From Pedobacter yulinensis (GTDB lineage Bacteria; Bacteroidota; Bacteroidia; Sphingobacteriales; Sphingobacteriaceae), in assembly GCF_003029735.1 (NCBI RefSeq), contig NZ_KZ686269.1, positions 310,001 to 374,000 on the forward strand: 64,000 nt of DNA, in the 5' to 3' direction. The position numbers and the translations under genes were made by a program. Below the pieces are notes generated by a model that was not told where the DNA came from, searched no databases, and saw only the letters and a program-made list of their open reading frames with translations. Numbering within the stretch: the stretch's first letter is position 1; each line of letters opens with the position of its first letter. Below are positions 8,122 through 16,416 of this stretch, one piece after another.

Positions 8122-10506
8122 GTGATTGAATACATGAATATGATCAAAGATTCGCCTTTTGCCATGTACACATGTGACGGCGATGGCAGGATCACTTTTT
8201 ATAACGTAGCGGCGGCAGAACTCTGGGGCCGCGAGCCCGATCCGGACAAAGATTTCTGGAGCGGGGCGCTGAAGATGTATGACAGTGCGGGACGTGAAAT
8301 AGCTGCTGGCGGAACGGCGGTATTGCCGACGATACAATCGGGCATTGCGAGCGATTCTGAGCACATATCGATCGCGCGTCCTGACGGGCAGGTAAGGCAC
8401 CTGAAAATGTATATCCGGCCACTGCCGGGCCAGGCGGGAGAAACGCCGGGAGCCTTCATCACCTTGCTTGATGTTACAGAGAATTACGATTATGACCGCC
8501 GCAATGCACTGCTTTCGGCCATCGTCGAATCATCAGACGACGCCATTATCAGCAAAGATCTGGATGGTACCATTCGCAGCTGGAACCATGGTGCAGAGCG
8601 CGTTTTCGGTTATACGGAACAGGAAGCAGTCGGTAAATCAATTACCATGCTGATTCCCAGAAACCGGCTGACTGAAGAAGACCAGATCTTATCGAGCATC
8701 AGGAAAGGTGAAAAGATAGATCACTTCGAAACGCAGCGCGTCCGGCGTGACGGACAGCAGATTCCGATTTCGCTAACGGTTTCGCCGATCAAAAACCGGC
8801 GGGGCGAAATTGTCGGCGCTTCGAAAGTGGCGCGCGATATCAGTGACAGGCAAGATGCCGCTTCAAAACAAGCCATGCTGGCGGCAATTGTCGAATCTTC
8901 TGACGATGCCATCATCAGCAAAAGATTGGATGGCACGATAACCAGCTGGAATGCAGGGGCCCAACGCATTTTTGGTTATTCAGAAGCCGAAACGGTAGGC
9001 AAATCCATCACCATACTGATTCCCGAGTCAAGGCTTCATGAAGAAGAACACATTATAGACAACATCAAGAACGGCAGGCGGGTAGACCATTTCCAGACCA
9101 TCCGTCTTCATAAAGCGGGCTATGAAATTCCGATTTCACTGACCGTTTCACCTATAAGAGACCTGAAAGGCCAGATCATCGGCGCTTCGAAAGTAGCACG
9201 CGACGTAACCGAGCAGGTACGGTCGCAGGATTTGCTGAAGAGATATGCAGAGAACATGGAAATGCTGAATTCAATCGGCAAGAGTATATCAGAAAAGCTC
9301 GATATCCAGACGATCTTACAGCGTGTAACCGATGCGACGAAAAAAATAACCGGCGCAACCTTCGGCGCTTTTCTGTATAATACGATGAATGAGGAAGGCG
9401 AGTCGCTTTCACTGTATGCGTTATCAGGTACAGCCGCTGCGCCTGGCCCGGTACTGGCTGCCGCCGACAAGGCTTTCTTTCAGCAAATGTTCAGCGAGCC
9501 GGTGAGCGTGCGCCTTGACAATCTTGGCAGTCACCCTGAGTACAGCAGGCAGATGCCGGAACTGGCCTTTGCGGGCATGGAGCTGAAACCGGCCAGTTTG
9601 TTAACTGTCCCGGTGGTGTCCGGATCAGGTCAGCTGATCGGTGGATTAATTTTTGGTCATCCTGAGCCCGCCGTTTTCACGGCCGATCATGAAGACATAG
9701 TCGGCAGCATCGCTTCCCAGGCCGCAGTAGCCATTGAAAGATCGAGACTGTTTGAAGAACTGCAGCTACTCAGTGAAAAAAAGGATGAATTCGTTGCCCT
9801 GGCCAGTCATGAACTTAAAACACCCCTCACTTCCATTAAAGGTTACCTGCAGGTACTGGCCCGGAATCATGCCGGGCAGGCCGACTCCCTGTTCCTGAAC
9901 AAATGTCTTAGCCAGGTTGAAAAGCTAAACTCGCTCATTGCCGATATGCTTGATATGTCTAAGATCGAAGCTGGCAAACTGGTCTTTAACCTGGAAGAAC
10001 TGGATATTCGCGCCCTGCTGGCCGATGTGATCGATACGTTCAGACACACGAGCCAGTCGCATGAAATCATAGCTAGTATCCCCGACGGACCGGTCGTTAT
10101 TCAAGCCGACCGGCAACGGATGGAGCAGGCCCTGGTTAATCTTGTGGGCAATGCAATCAAGTATTCACCAAATGCCCAAAGTATTCGGGTGATGCTGGAA
10201 GAAAATGCTGAACAGGTTGCGTTTCACATTGAAGACCAGGGTATCGGTCTTTCTCCTGATGAACAAAAGAAGATTTTTTCGCGGTTTTATCGTTCAGAAC
10301 AGGCTACCCGTTTCAGCGGACTTGGATTAGGGCTGTACCTGACTAAACAGATCATTGACCGGCACCATGGGGAGCTGACCGTGCGGAGCGAACAAGGCAA
10401 GGGATCAGTATTCTCATTCAGCCTCCCAAGAGAACAGCCGGTGGCTCTGCCTGTCACCGAATGGGGTGCAGACCTGAACGACCGGCTGTTGGCTGGCAGC
10501 CATTAA
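8122..10506 (+). CDS. Sensor histidine kinase, PAS-PAS-PAS-GAF-HisKA-HATPase
   Basis: 794 residues, no membrane segments, so a cytosolic sensor. PAS1 about 8-118; PAS2 about 125-245; PAS3 about 250-367; GAF about 385-540; HisKA with phospho-acceptor His563 (ALASHELKTPLTS); HATPase_c with N-box NLVGNAIKYSP, G1 DQGIGL and G2 GLGLGLY. PAS2 and PAS3 are close tandem copies (see the repeat entry). The GTG at 8122 opens the frame; ATGs at 8134 and 8140 are equally possible starts. No receiver domain is fused and no response regulator is adjacent, so its partner is elsewhere. The signal is unknown; GAF plus PAS suggests a small-molecule or redox ligand (inference). Confidence 0.92.
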   Translation: MIEYMNMIKDSPFAMYTCDGDGRITFYNVAAAELWGREPDPDKDFWSGALKMYDSAGREIAAGGTAVLPTIQSGIASDSEHISIARPDGQVRHLKMYIRPLPGQAGETPGAFITLLDVTENYDYDRRNALLSAIVESSDDAIISKDLDGTIRSWNHGAERVFGYTEQEAVGKSITMLIPRNRLTEEDQILSSIRKGEKIDHFETQRVRRDGQQIPISLTVSPIKNRRGEIVGASKVARDISDRQDAASKQAMLAAIVESSDDAIISKRLDGTITSWNAGAQRIFGYSEAETVGKSITILIPESRLHEEEHIIDNIKNGRRVDHFQTIRLHKAGYEIPISLTVSPIRDLKGQIIGASKVARDVTEQVRSQDLLKRYAENMEMLNSIGKSISEKLDIQTILQRVTDATKKITGATFGAFLYNTMNEEGESLSLYALSGTAAAPGPVLAAADKAFFQQMFSEPVSVRLDNLGSHPEYSRQMPELAFAGMELKPASLLTVPVVSGSGQLIGGLIFGHPEPAVFTADHEDIVGSIASQAAVAIERSRLFEELQLLSEKKDEFVALASHELKTPLTSIKGYLQVLARNHAGQADSLFLNKCLSQVEKLNSLIADMLDMSKIEAGKLVFNLEELDIRALLADVIDTFRHTSQSHEIIASIPDGPVVIQADRQRMEQALVNLVGNAIKYSPNAQSIRVMLEENAEQVAFHIEDQGIGLSPDEQKKIFSRFYRSEQATRFSGLGLGLYLTKQIIDRHHGELTVRSEQGKGSVFSFSLPREQPVALPVTEWGADLNDRLLAGSH
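8518..9249 (+). repeat. Tandem duplication of a PAS module inside the kinase gene
   Basis: Two 366-bp units, 8518-8883 and 8884-9249, each starting at AIVESSDDAIISK. By hand alignment 71 of 112 residues are identical, with identical stretches IPISLTVSPI and GASKVARD in both. This points to an internal duplication of one PAS domain, later diverged. Confidence 0.85.
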
Positions 10507-10580
10507 GGGCCATCATGTCGGCATGCGCGGCGCGATTTTAGGTTAAGTAAGTCGCGCCGAACACGCGTTATGGCCTTTAA
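10503..10580. terminator. Nested inverted repeats between convergent stops
   Basis: Outer arms 10503-10513 (TTAAGGGCCAT) and 10570-10580 (ATGGCCTTTAA, one wobble) contain the stop codons of the kinase and of the TonB-dependent receptor. Inner arms 10528-10535 (CGGCGCGA) and 10552-10559 (TCGCGCCG) are perfect. There is no long T-run; it probably acts as a bidirectional terminator/3' end structure. Confidence 0.6.
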
Positions 10581-12757
10581 AGCCGCAGTTTGACGCCGCC
10601 ATTCACCACAAAACCATCGACAGGAGCATAGATATCCCTGAACACTGGATTGGTCAGACTGCCGGTATAAATGCTGTCAAACCGGGTCTGACTGGTATTG
10701 GTGAAATTCTCAAAATTGATAAATACCGAACATCTCTCCCATAACTTTTCTACCATAAAACCGGTGGTCCAGTAGCTACGGCCAGTGGCGCCGTCATTTA
10801 GCTGCTGTCTGCTAAAATAATAGGCTTCAGCGCCTATTTTCCACTCGTCTTCTATTTCATACATCAGCACATTGTTTAGCCGGTGCCGCGAAACCAGCGG
10901 ATATGCCGTATTCACAGCACCCTGATGGTAACTCACATCTGCAAGCGTGTAGCCTACAAAAAGTTTGAAATCGCCAAACGTAACCTTTGCATTGGTTTCC
11001 AGCCCCCGGGTATCCATATGTGCGTCCGGCTGTACATAGTTGAGATTCCCGCCCGGTGCCGAAACGAGCATGATCGGCCGATCTATCCGCGTGTAGAAGA
11101 ACATTTGGTTAAGGCTCAGGCCTACAGCGTCATCGAACAACACTGTCTGATAATTGATATCGTAGTTGGCACCGTAAGAACGTTCGGCCTCAGTTGCCGA
11201 AACATCAATGGGCAATACATTTCTGAATTGGATGCGTTCGGCGTCTTCGGTAAATACGGTTGGCGCTTTATACCCGAAACCACCGCCCAGACGGGTTGAA
11301 AAGTGTTTGTTTATTTTCCACAAGGCTGAAAGCCGTGGCAGGAAGAAAAAACCGTACGCGTTGTGATAATCGCCGCGAATGCCTGATTCTACGTTCACGG
11401 CCTCAGACAGGTTCCAGGTGTTTTGCGCAAAGACGCCGAACGTTTTAAAATCGTAACTTCTCAGGGCGGCATTTCCATGCGGGTCTTCCCGGAAATTTTC
11501 GGTAACAAAGTTCAGCCCGCCTGCCCAGTCTGCTTTCCGCCCATTGCGGTTGTAACTGGCCTCGCTGAAAGATGAGACCTGCTGGCCGGAAAAACTGTAA
11601 TCGCGCAAACCGATGCTGCGGTCGTAATAACCAACCGAGTTTTTGAACACCAGTTTCTCAGCATCGCTTGTCCGGTGTTCAAGTTCGACCTGGCTGTTGT
11701 ACCGCCCGGTTTTGTTTTCCTCGAAATAGGCGGGACCGGTTGTCGCTTTACCCTTCACATAGTCGGGGTTGCCCCCGAGTCTCTTTTCGGTCATTGCCGT
11801 AATGCCCGCCGAGAGTGCTGTCTTGTCGCCCAGCGTCAGGAACACCCGCGGATTGAGCGTGAACCGGTCAAATTTTGGGATTGCCGTAAAACCGGTGTTG
11901 AATGGGTCATAGGCACTGCCTTTGTTGTAGGCGCCGTAGACGGTGAGACCGGCTTTACCTGGTTTATGTGCATAGAAGACGCTTGCATCCAGGCCAAGTG
12001 CTGATGTGCCGTTTAAAAGAAAGTTAAGCTGCCGCGTTGTGGTAGGTTTTTTCGATACGAGGTTAACCAGGCCGGCAATGGCCCCACCACCGTAGAGTGT
12101 GGATGAAGAACCTTTAACGACCTCTACCTGCTGAAGATCCAGCGGCGCAATCTGCAGCAGACCAAGGCCGCCCGAAAAACCGGAATACAGCGGGAAGCCA
12201 TCGCGGATGATCTGGGTGTATCTGCCGTCCAGCCCCTGAATGCGAATACTGGCATTGGCGCTGGTAGCCGAAGTCTGCTGCGTCTGGATTCCGGTACTTT
12301 CGGCAAGTACCATGCGGATATCGCCGGGTTTCATGTTCGCTTTTTCGTCCAGTTCTTCACCGGCAATAACCTCTACCCGGGTGGGAATGTTGCTGATGGT
12401 GCGGCTGCTGCGGGTCGTTGATACAACCACCTCTTCCAGCTCCTCGCCTGTTTCGGCAGGCTCCAGAAGTACCTCGATAGTGACGTCGTTTTCCAGCGGA
12501 AACAGCAGGCTGTCTGTGCGGGTTGTGTAGCCAATGTGGCTGTGGCGAACCGCCTGTTTTCCTGGCAGGATTCCGTCGAGGACAACCAGGCCTGTATGGT
12601 CAGATTTCGCGGTCTTGTTTTGTTCCGGGACCGCTACGGTTACGCCGCTAAGCGGCTCGTGGGTTTTGGCGTCTTTGACGACCGCCTTATATGTATGCTG
12701 GGCAAGGGCAGCTGAAGATAACAACAGCAACACCAGGGCCCCTATAAAATTTTTCAT
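10577..12757 (-). CDS. TonB-dependent outer-membrane receptor
   Basis: 726-residue receptor, smaller than SusC proteins and of the siderophore/metal/cobalamin type. Signal peptide 1-19 (ALAQ), a carboxypeptidase-regulatory-like domain (about 20-105: HTYKAVVKDAKTHEPLSGVTV), a plug domain (about 118-230 with NIPTRVEVIAGEEL, IRIQGLDGRYTQIIRDGFPLY, VEVVKGSSSTLYGGGAIAGLVNL), then a beta barrel ending with hydrophobic GGVKLRL. It follows the small cysteine-rich gene at 12814-13134 by 56 bp on the same strand, which makes metal uptake a reasonable guess (inference), but no metal-binding motif fixes the ligand. No SusD partner, so not a glycan importer. Confidence 0.9.
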   Translation of the reverse strand: MKNFIGALVLLLLSSAALAQHTYKAVVKDAKTHEPLSGVTVAVPEQNKTAKSDHTGLVVLDGILPGKQAVRHSHIGYTTRTDSLLFPLENDVTIEVLLEPAETGEELEEVVVSTTRSSRTISNIPTRVEVIAGEELDEKANMKPGDIRMVLAESTGIQTQQTSATSANASIRIQGLDGRYTQIIRDGFPLYSGFSGGLGLLQIAPLDLQQVEVVKGSSSTLYGGGAIAGLVNLVSKKPTTTRQLNFLLNGTSALGLDASVFYAHKPGKAGLTVYGAYNKGSAYDPFNTGFTAIPKFDRFTLNPRVFLTLGDKTALSAGITAMTEKRLGGNPDYVKGKATTGPAYFEENKTGRYNSQVELEHRTSDAEKLVFKNSVGYYDRSIGLRDYSFSGQQVSSFSEASYNRNGRKADWAGGLNFVTENFREDPHGNAALRSYDFKTFGVFAQNTWNLSEAVNVESGIRGDYHNAYGFFFLPRLSALWKINKHFSTRLGGGFGYKAPTVFTEDAERIQFRNVLPIDVSATEAERSYGANYDINYQTVLFDDAVGLSLNQMFFYTRIDRPIMLVSAPGGNLNYVQPDAHMDTRGLETNAKVTFGDFKLFVGYTLADVSYHQGAVNTAYPLVSRHRLNNVLMYEIEDEWKIGAEAYYFSRQQLNDGATGRSYWTTGFMVEKLWERCSVFINFENFTNTSQTRFDSIYTGSLTNPVFRDIYAPVDGFVVNGGVKLRL

Positions 12758-12813
12758 TTGAATGGATCAAGGGTAATTTCAATAAATGGGGTCTGAAGAG
12801 ACCGATACTGAAC

Positions 12814-13134
12814 TTAACCAAGTTGCGGCGGCTGCCAGATCGACATGGGAACGAGTGGAAGATTTGGGGTCACATAGGCCGTGCGGTGGTTTACGGCAAG
12901 AGGCAACCTGAACACATCTGCGCTTTGTTGTGCCGTTGTGGCAAGCCCCGCGCCGCTGCAGCAGACATAAAACGGGGAACAAGTGCTGCAGCAATCGCCG
13001 CCCAGTTCGTTACAGCCTTTGCTTTTCATGACAACTGTTTCATGCAGATCTCCTTCAGGCACATCGGGCACGCAGCAGGGCGTCACCGTAAGGGCTAAGA
13101 CAAAAAAGGCCAGAAGCAGCGAGAACAGTTTCAC
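12814..13134 (-). CDS. Cysteine-rich small secreted protein, DUF6660-like
   Basis: 106-residue protein starting at GTG 13134 (VKLFSLLLAFFVLALTV); the longer frame to 13476 only overlaps the DUF72 gene and is rejected. The N-terminal 18 residues form a signal or membrane anchor. The mature part has eight cysteines at 20, 21, 41, 48, 49, 52, 58 and 59, including CNELGGDCCSTCSPF and CC. It ends SIWQPPQLG. This layout, and the position just ahead of a TonB-dependent receptor, match the DUF6660/HYC_CC_PP-type small proteins of Bacteroidota, thought to be linked to metal handling; that role is inference. Probably co-transcribed with the receptor. Confidence 0.7.
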   Translation of the reverse strand: MKLFSLLLAFFVLALTVTPCCVPDVPEGDLHETVVMKSKGCNELGGDCCSTCSPFYVCCSGAGLATTAQQSADVFRLPLAVNHRTAYVTPNLPLVPMSIWQPPQLG

Positions 13135-13213
13135 GCAGTAAAAATATAAATTTTCGGACAAGCTGCGCTGTTTGCTGTCAAATCTCTTGCGGGGGAACCT
13201 ACCCGTCGCAGCC

Positions 13214-13969
13214 TCAGGTGCCGACCCCCAGCATTTTGCGCAGGGTGTTGGCGTTGTCGATCGCATAGGTATGCACGTCATTGTTAAAAAATACCCATAC
13301 ATCATGCCCGGACTGCCGCCATTCGCGTATCCGCGCCGCAAAATCTGCCAATTCTTTGCTGCTGTAAGAAGAATCGTATAACTTACCCGGTCCGTGCAGC
13401 CGCAGGTAGACATCTCTTGCGGTAATTTCCTCGTGGTAAGGAAACTGGCTGGACTGGGCAATGACCAGCGTAACACCGTATTGCTTCATCAGGCCGATAC
13501 TCTGGGGCGTAAACCAGGTGGGGTGCCTGACCTCTATGGCGAAGCGGTAAGCCGAATAAGTTCGGGAAAGTACCTTATAAAAATTCTCAGCGACCTCTTC
13601 ATGAAAAGCCAGGTTGGCCGGCAGTTGCACCAATATAGGCCCCATGAAAGCAATCATTGAATCAAATACGCTAAAAAATCGTTCAAATGTGATCTCAGGA
13701 TCGTGAAGTTTTTTCAGGTGAGAGGTAAAACGGTTGGCCTTGGCGCAGACCTTGAATCCCTCGGGGAAGCGGCTCATCCAGTTTTCAATGGTCTCTGCAC
13801 TTGGCAGGCGGTAGAAACTGCCGTTCAGTTCGACTGCATTGTAGTGCCTGAGGTAAAAGTCCAGTTGTTTTGAGGCCGGTAGTTTTTCAGGATAAAAAGT
13901 ACCCTTCCAATGTTTGTAACTCCAGCCCGAAGTGCCAATATAAAGTTCTCCCTGATCCATGTTGTTCAC
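13214..13969 (-). CDS. DUF72 (YecE-like) protein
   Basis: 251-residue TIM-barrel-like protein of the widespread DUF72/YecE family. Visible family marks: LYIGTSGWSYKHWKGTFYPEKLP near the N-terminus, FYLRHYNAVELNGSFYRLPS, GFKVCAKANRFTSHLKKL, FAIEVRHPTWF, YLRLHGPGKLYDSSYS and VWVFFNNDVHTYAIDNA. The biochemical function of the family is not established. No signal peptide, cytosolic. Same strand as the flanking genes; 79 bp separate it from the small cysteine-rich gene and 40 bp from the gene upstream. Confidence 0.9.
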   Translation of the reverse strand: MNNMDQGELYIGTSGWSYKHWKGTFYPEKLPASKQLDFYLRHYNAVELNGSFYRLPSAETIENWMSRFPEGFKVCAKANRFTSHLKKLHDPEITFERFFSVFDSMIAFMGPILVQLPANLAFHEEVAENFYKVLSRTYSAYRFAIEVRHPTWFTPQSIGLMKQYGVTLVIAQSSQFPYHEEITARDVYLRLHGPGKLYDSSYSSKELADFAARIREWRQSGHDVWVFFNNDVHTYAIDNANTLRKMLGVGT

Positions 13970-14009
13970 GGTGTTTTGGTCTGGCGATCTGAAGCCATGT
14001 TACCTGCGG

Positions 14010-14315
14010 TTACCACACATCCTTGTTGCTCATTTTTAACATTTCGGTAATGTAAAGGCCGAGCTCGTCGTTCCGGTCTCCGCTGGCCAGGCGTTCGTCC
14101 AGGTTTCTGGTCCAGTCGGCTATTGCCGCATCGACCGTTTCGCCCGAACCCACCACACCAGTCTCAAGATCGGGGCCGAGCAGGCAACGGTAACCATCCT
14201 GGTCTTTGAAAACCAGCGGCTGCAGCTCCCGGACCTTCCCGGAAATTCCGGCGGCCTGAAAATCAACCGTCACTTTCATGTCTTCGGGAACATTCATCTG
14301 TTTCATAGTAGTCAA
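14010..14315 (-). CDS. Hypothetical protein, 101 residues
   Basis: Not a family I can name with certainty. Predicted cytosolic, with an N-terminal beta stretch (KVTVDFQAAGI), a core FKDQDGYRCLLGPDLETGVVGSGETVDAAIADWTRNLDERL, and an acidic helical end. The order strand-strand-G-x-G-x-T-x-x-E/D-A-helix resembles the HicB-type partial RNase H-like fold, but there is no HicA toxin beside it and no DNA-binding tail. The start could also be the next Met (14306). It lies between the alkyltransferase-like and DUF72 genes on the same strand. Confidence 0.6.
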   Translation of the reverse strand: MTTMKQMNVPEDMKVTVDFQAAGISGKVRELQPLVFKDQDGYRCLLGPDLETGVVGSGETVDAAIADWTRNLDERLASGDRNDELGLYITEMLKMSNKDVW

Positions 14316-14403
14316 TTTTCATCGTGGAACAGTTCTCCCGGCAATCTTGTTTAAAGATTTCCGGGACTTCTGCACGACATGTCGTTGCCGTACCCGAACC
14401 TTT

Positions 14404-14739
14404 TTAAAGATGTTCGCCCGGGTCCCAGAATACCTGGTCAAAGCGTTGCACCTGGTCTTCGAGAACAACAATGCCCTCTGCTTCCAGCCGTTCCTGCATT
14501 TCGCTTGGCGAGCCGTAGTGTTGTTTACCCGTTAACAGTCCGTTGCGGTTTACAACACGGTGAACGGGAATGGATAGCCTGGGGTCGTGGGCCATGATCA
14601 GCGCGGTACCGACGAGTCTGGATGAACGTGCAGCGCCAAGCGCCCTGGCGATGGCGCCATAGGTGCTTACCCGCCCGGCAGGGATACATTGAACCACAGC
14701 GTACACCTGGTCAAAAAAATCAGCCTGTTTTTGTTTCAT
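14404..14739 (-). CDS. Alkyltransferase-like protein (MGMT family without active Cys)
   Basis: 111 residues, the length of the isolated C-terminal domain of O6-alkylguanine-DNA methyltransferase. DNA-binding helix-turn-helix part: IPAGRVSTYGAIARALGAARSSRLVGTAL. The active-site PCHRV motif of true methyltransferases reads IPVHRVVN here, with Val59 in place of Cys, so it cannot accept alkyl groups. Such ATL proteins bind O6-alkylguanine, flip it out and hand the lesion to nucleotide excision repair (established for E. coli and S. pombe ATLs, which have Trp at this position). Cytosolic. No ada-type regulator nearby. Confidence 0.88.
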   Translation of the reverse strand: MKQKQADFFDQVYAVVQCIPAGRVSTYGAIARALGAARSSRLVGTALIMAHDPRLSIPVHRVVNRNGLLTGKQHYGSPSEMQERLEAEGIVVLEDQVQRFDQVFWDPGEHL

Positions 14740-14769
14740 AACTTATGCTGTACCCGTTCAGAAAGCAAT

Positions 14770-16113
14770 TTACCGGCTTAGCCTGGCTGGGGCAGGAACC
14801 CAGCCCGTTTCCTGGTTTTTGTTTGAGATCAGGATATAACCTTTGTAGGTTCCCAGTACATCCGCACGCTCGCCGGGTTCCAGGCGGAAACGTACGGCTG
14901 CGGTACGCAGCGGAAGATCAAATACTTCATGGCCCGCGGTTTCTGCTGTGAATTTTCGCAGCGGAGCACTTGCAGACCTAAGCCGGCCGGCCGAAATATA
15001 TCCTGAGCTGCCGTCAGGAAGCGTTACCCTGTACCGGTCTTCGCTCGCCGCTTCGGCCAGTACAATGGTACCTGCCGGCAGGCGCACCAGCGTGTCCGGG
15101 CCGGCGGTAGTGGTCAGTGCTGCCGAAACTTCGCTCTGTGTACGCATGCGGGTATTCAATGGCTGGAGCGCCGCACGCAGCGGTGGCAGGGGCGTAACCT
15201 GCGGATCGATAAACGGTAGCGGGTTCACTGCGCCGCCTGATGCGTAAATGCCAAAATGCAGGTGGGGCGGCGTGGTGCGTGCGTTTCCGGTATTGCCGAC
15301 CAGGCCCAGGGTATCCCCGGGCTGGACACGCTGCCCGGTTTTGGCAAGCTGCTCGTCAAGGTGGGCGTAATAGAGGGTGTATTCCTTTCCGTCTGGCCTT
15401 AACCAGACCACACGGCCGCCCAGGTTGTTCTCATTTACACGAACCACCGTGCCTGAGGCGCTTGCGATGGCCGGTGTGCGGAAGGCCGCAAATATATCCA
15501 CACCTTCGTGTTTACGGGTGTTGGCGTCGCGACCGGCACCGAAATAACTGCCAATGTTTTTGCGGCTGGCTCCTTGCACGGGGAAGGCCAGCGACGGACC
15601 GGTTCCGATTTCGACAGTATAGGCGCCGCCCTGCAGCAATTCGGGCTGCAGGCGCAGCAGGTACATGTTGACCGCATCTGCGTCGAAAGTGAACGGATTA
15701 TTCAGTGTGTCGGCATAGGCCAGGAGTTTCGGCTCACGGCCGGGCCTGATTTCCCAGAGGTCTGCATAGATGCGAAATGGCGAAGCAGCTTTACTGTCGA
15801 TGCTGATGGTCAGTTTCTGGCCCTGGCTTACCGAAAAACGGTACGATGCAGCCACAACGCGGTCTGCCGGAAAATAGCCCGACTCCCTGAACGGAACCCT
15901 GACCGCAATGGGGGCTGCAAGGCTTTTCTCTGCTGTGCTGAGCCATTGCGCGCCCATGGCCGTGCGGTCAAGACCGGCATTAATCAGCATGCCGCGGTAT
16001 TGATCGTGCGGGGAACGTGCCGAAAATAATCCGGGCATCCTGGATTTACATCCGTTCAAAATGAGCGTGAGCAGGAGCAGGGCAGAAAGGACCAGGTATT
16101 TTATTTTGTTCAT
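14770..16113 (-). CDS. M23 peptidase lipoprotein with SH3-like domain
   Basis: 447-residue lipoprotein: signal peptide with lipobox Cys22 (LILNGCKS). Residues about 60-180 form a beta-rich domain; the M23/LytM zinc peptidase follows with H202 and D206 (KHEGVDIF), H251 (YYAHLDEQ) and H284/H286 (PHLHFGIY), all metal and catalytic positions present, so an active peptidoglycan endopeptidase is expected. The tail (about 320-447) contains SH3-like segments (DGSSGYISAGRL, GYILISNKNQETGWV) that probably bind the cell wall. Likely anchored in the periplasm for wall remodelling. 30 bp upstream of the alkyltransferase-like gene on the same strand. Confidence 0.9.
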   Translation of the reverse strand: MNKIKYLVLSALLLLTLILNGCKSRMPGLFSARSPHDQYRGMLINAGLDRTAMGAQWLSTAEKSLAAPIAVRVPFRESGYFPADRVVAASYRFSVSQGQKLTISIDSKAASPFRIYADLWEIRPGREPKLLAYADTLNNPFTFDADAVNMYLLRLQPELLQGGAYTVEIGTGPSLAFPVQGASRKNIGSYFGAGRDANTRKHEGVDIFAAFRTPAIASASGTVVRVNENNLGGRVVWLRPDGKEYTLYYAHLDEQLAKTGQRVQPGDTLGLVGNTGNARTTPPHLHFGIYASGGAVNPLPFIDPQVTPLPPLRAALQPLNTRMRTQSEVSAALTTTAGPDTLVRLPAGTIVLAEAASEDRYRVTLPDGSSGYISAGRLRSASAPLRKFTAETAGHEVFDLPLRTAAVRFRLEPGERADVLGTYKGYILISNKNQETGWVPAPARLSR

Positions 16114-16416
16114 TTATTGGTGTTTGTAAGCATAACACGCTGCCCTAACGTGATGTTTGCGACGACTTAGCCTGGCTCCGGATAAAAATTGCCCGCCCAG
16201 TGTCCGGGCAGTGCGGGCTAAGCCCGCTGGCAACGAAAGCGAACGGCCCGGTTACAGGTGGGCGGCCAAACGTAGGCACCACGTCAGCCTTGGCTGCGGC
16301 ACGCATTTGTATCAGCTATTGTCAATAAACTATTAAAAGCCAATAATTTATGCGGGTAAATTTGAATAACCCGGTCTTAACCAGCCGGTTTATTGACAAA
16401 CCAAATACATAAAACC
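16114..16416. other. Divergent intergenic region upstream of the GH5 gene
   Basis: No gene seen. It contains a cluster of GC-rich repeats: GCCCGC at 16191-16196, and a 7-bp dyad GCGGGCT-A-AGCCCGC at 16213-16227, which could be an operator. The GH5 promoter element is at 16357. Confidence 0.5.
16357..16364 (+). promoter_or_regulatory. Bacteroidota -7 promoter element for the GH5 gene
   Basis: TAAATTTG matches the Bacteroidota -7 consensus TAnnTTTG exactly and sits 52 bp before the ATG at 16417. I found no well-spaced -33 TTG, so the promoter may need an activator. Confidence 0.55.

Noticed and set aside
10883..12004. Long antisense frames across the TonB-dependent receptor
   Set aside because: Mirror frames of a strongly supported coding sequence with no family features of their own.
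12814..13476. 220-codon minus frame overlapping the DUF72 gene
   Set aside because: Its first 114 codons are an alternative frame of DUF72; only the part from GTG 13134 is a credible small gene.
16319..16364. TTG at 16319 as the -33 element of the GH5 promoter
   Set aside because: Spacer to the -7 box is 35 nt, too long for a Bacteroidota promoter.
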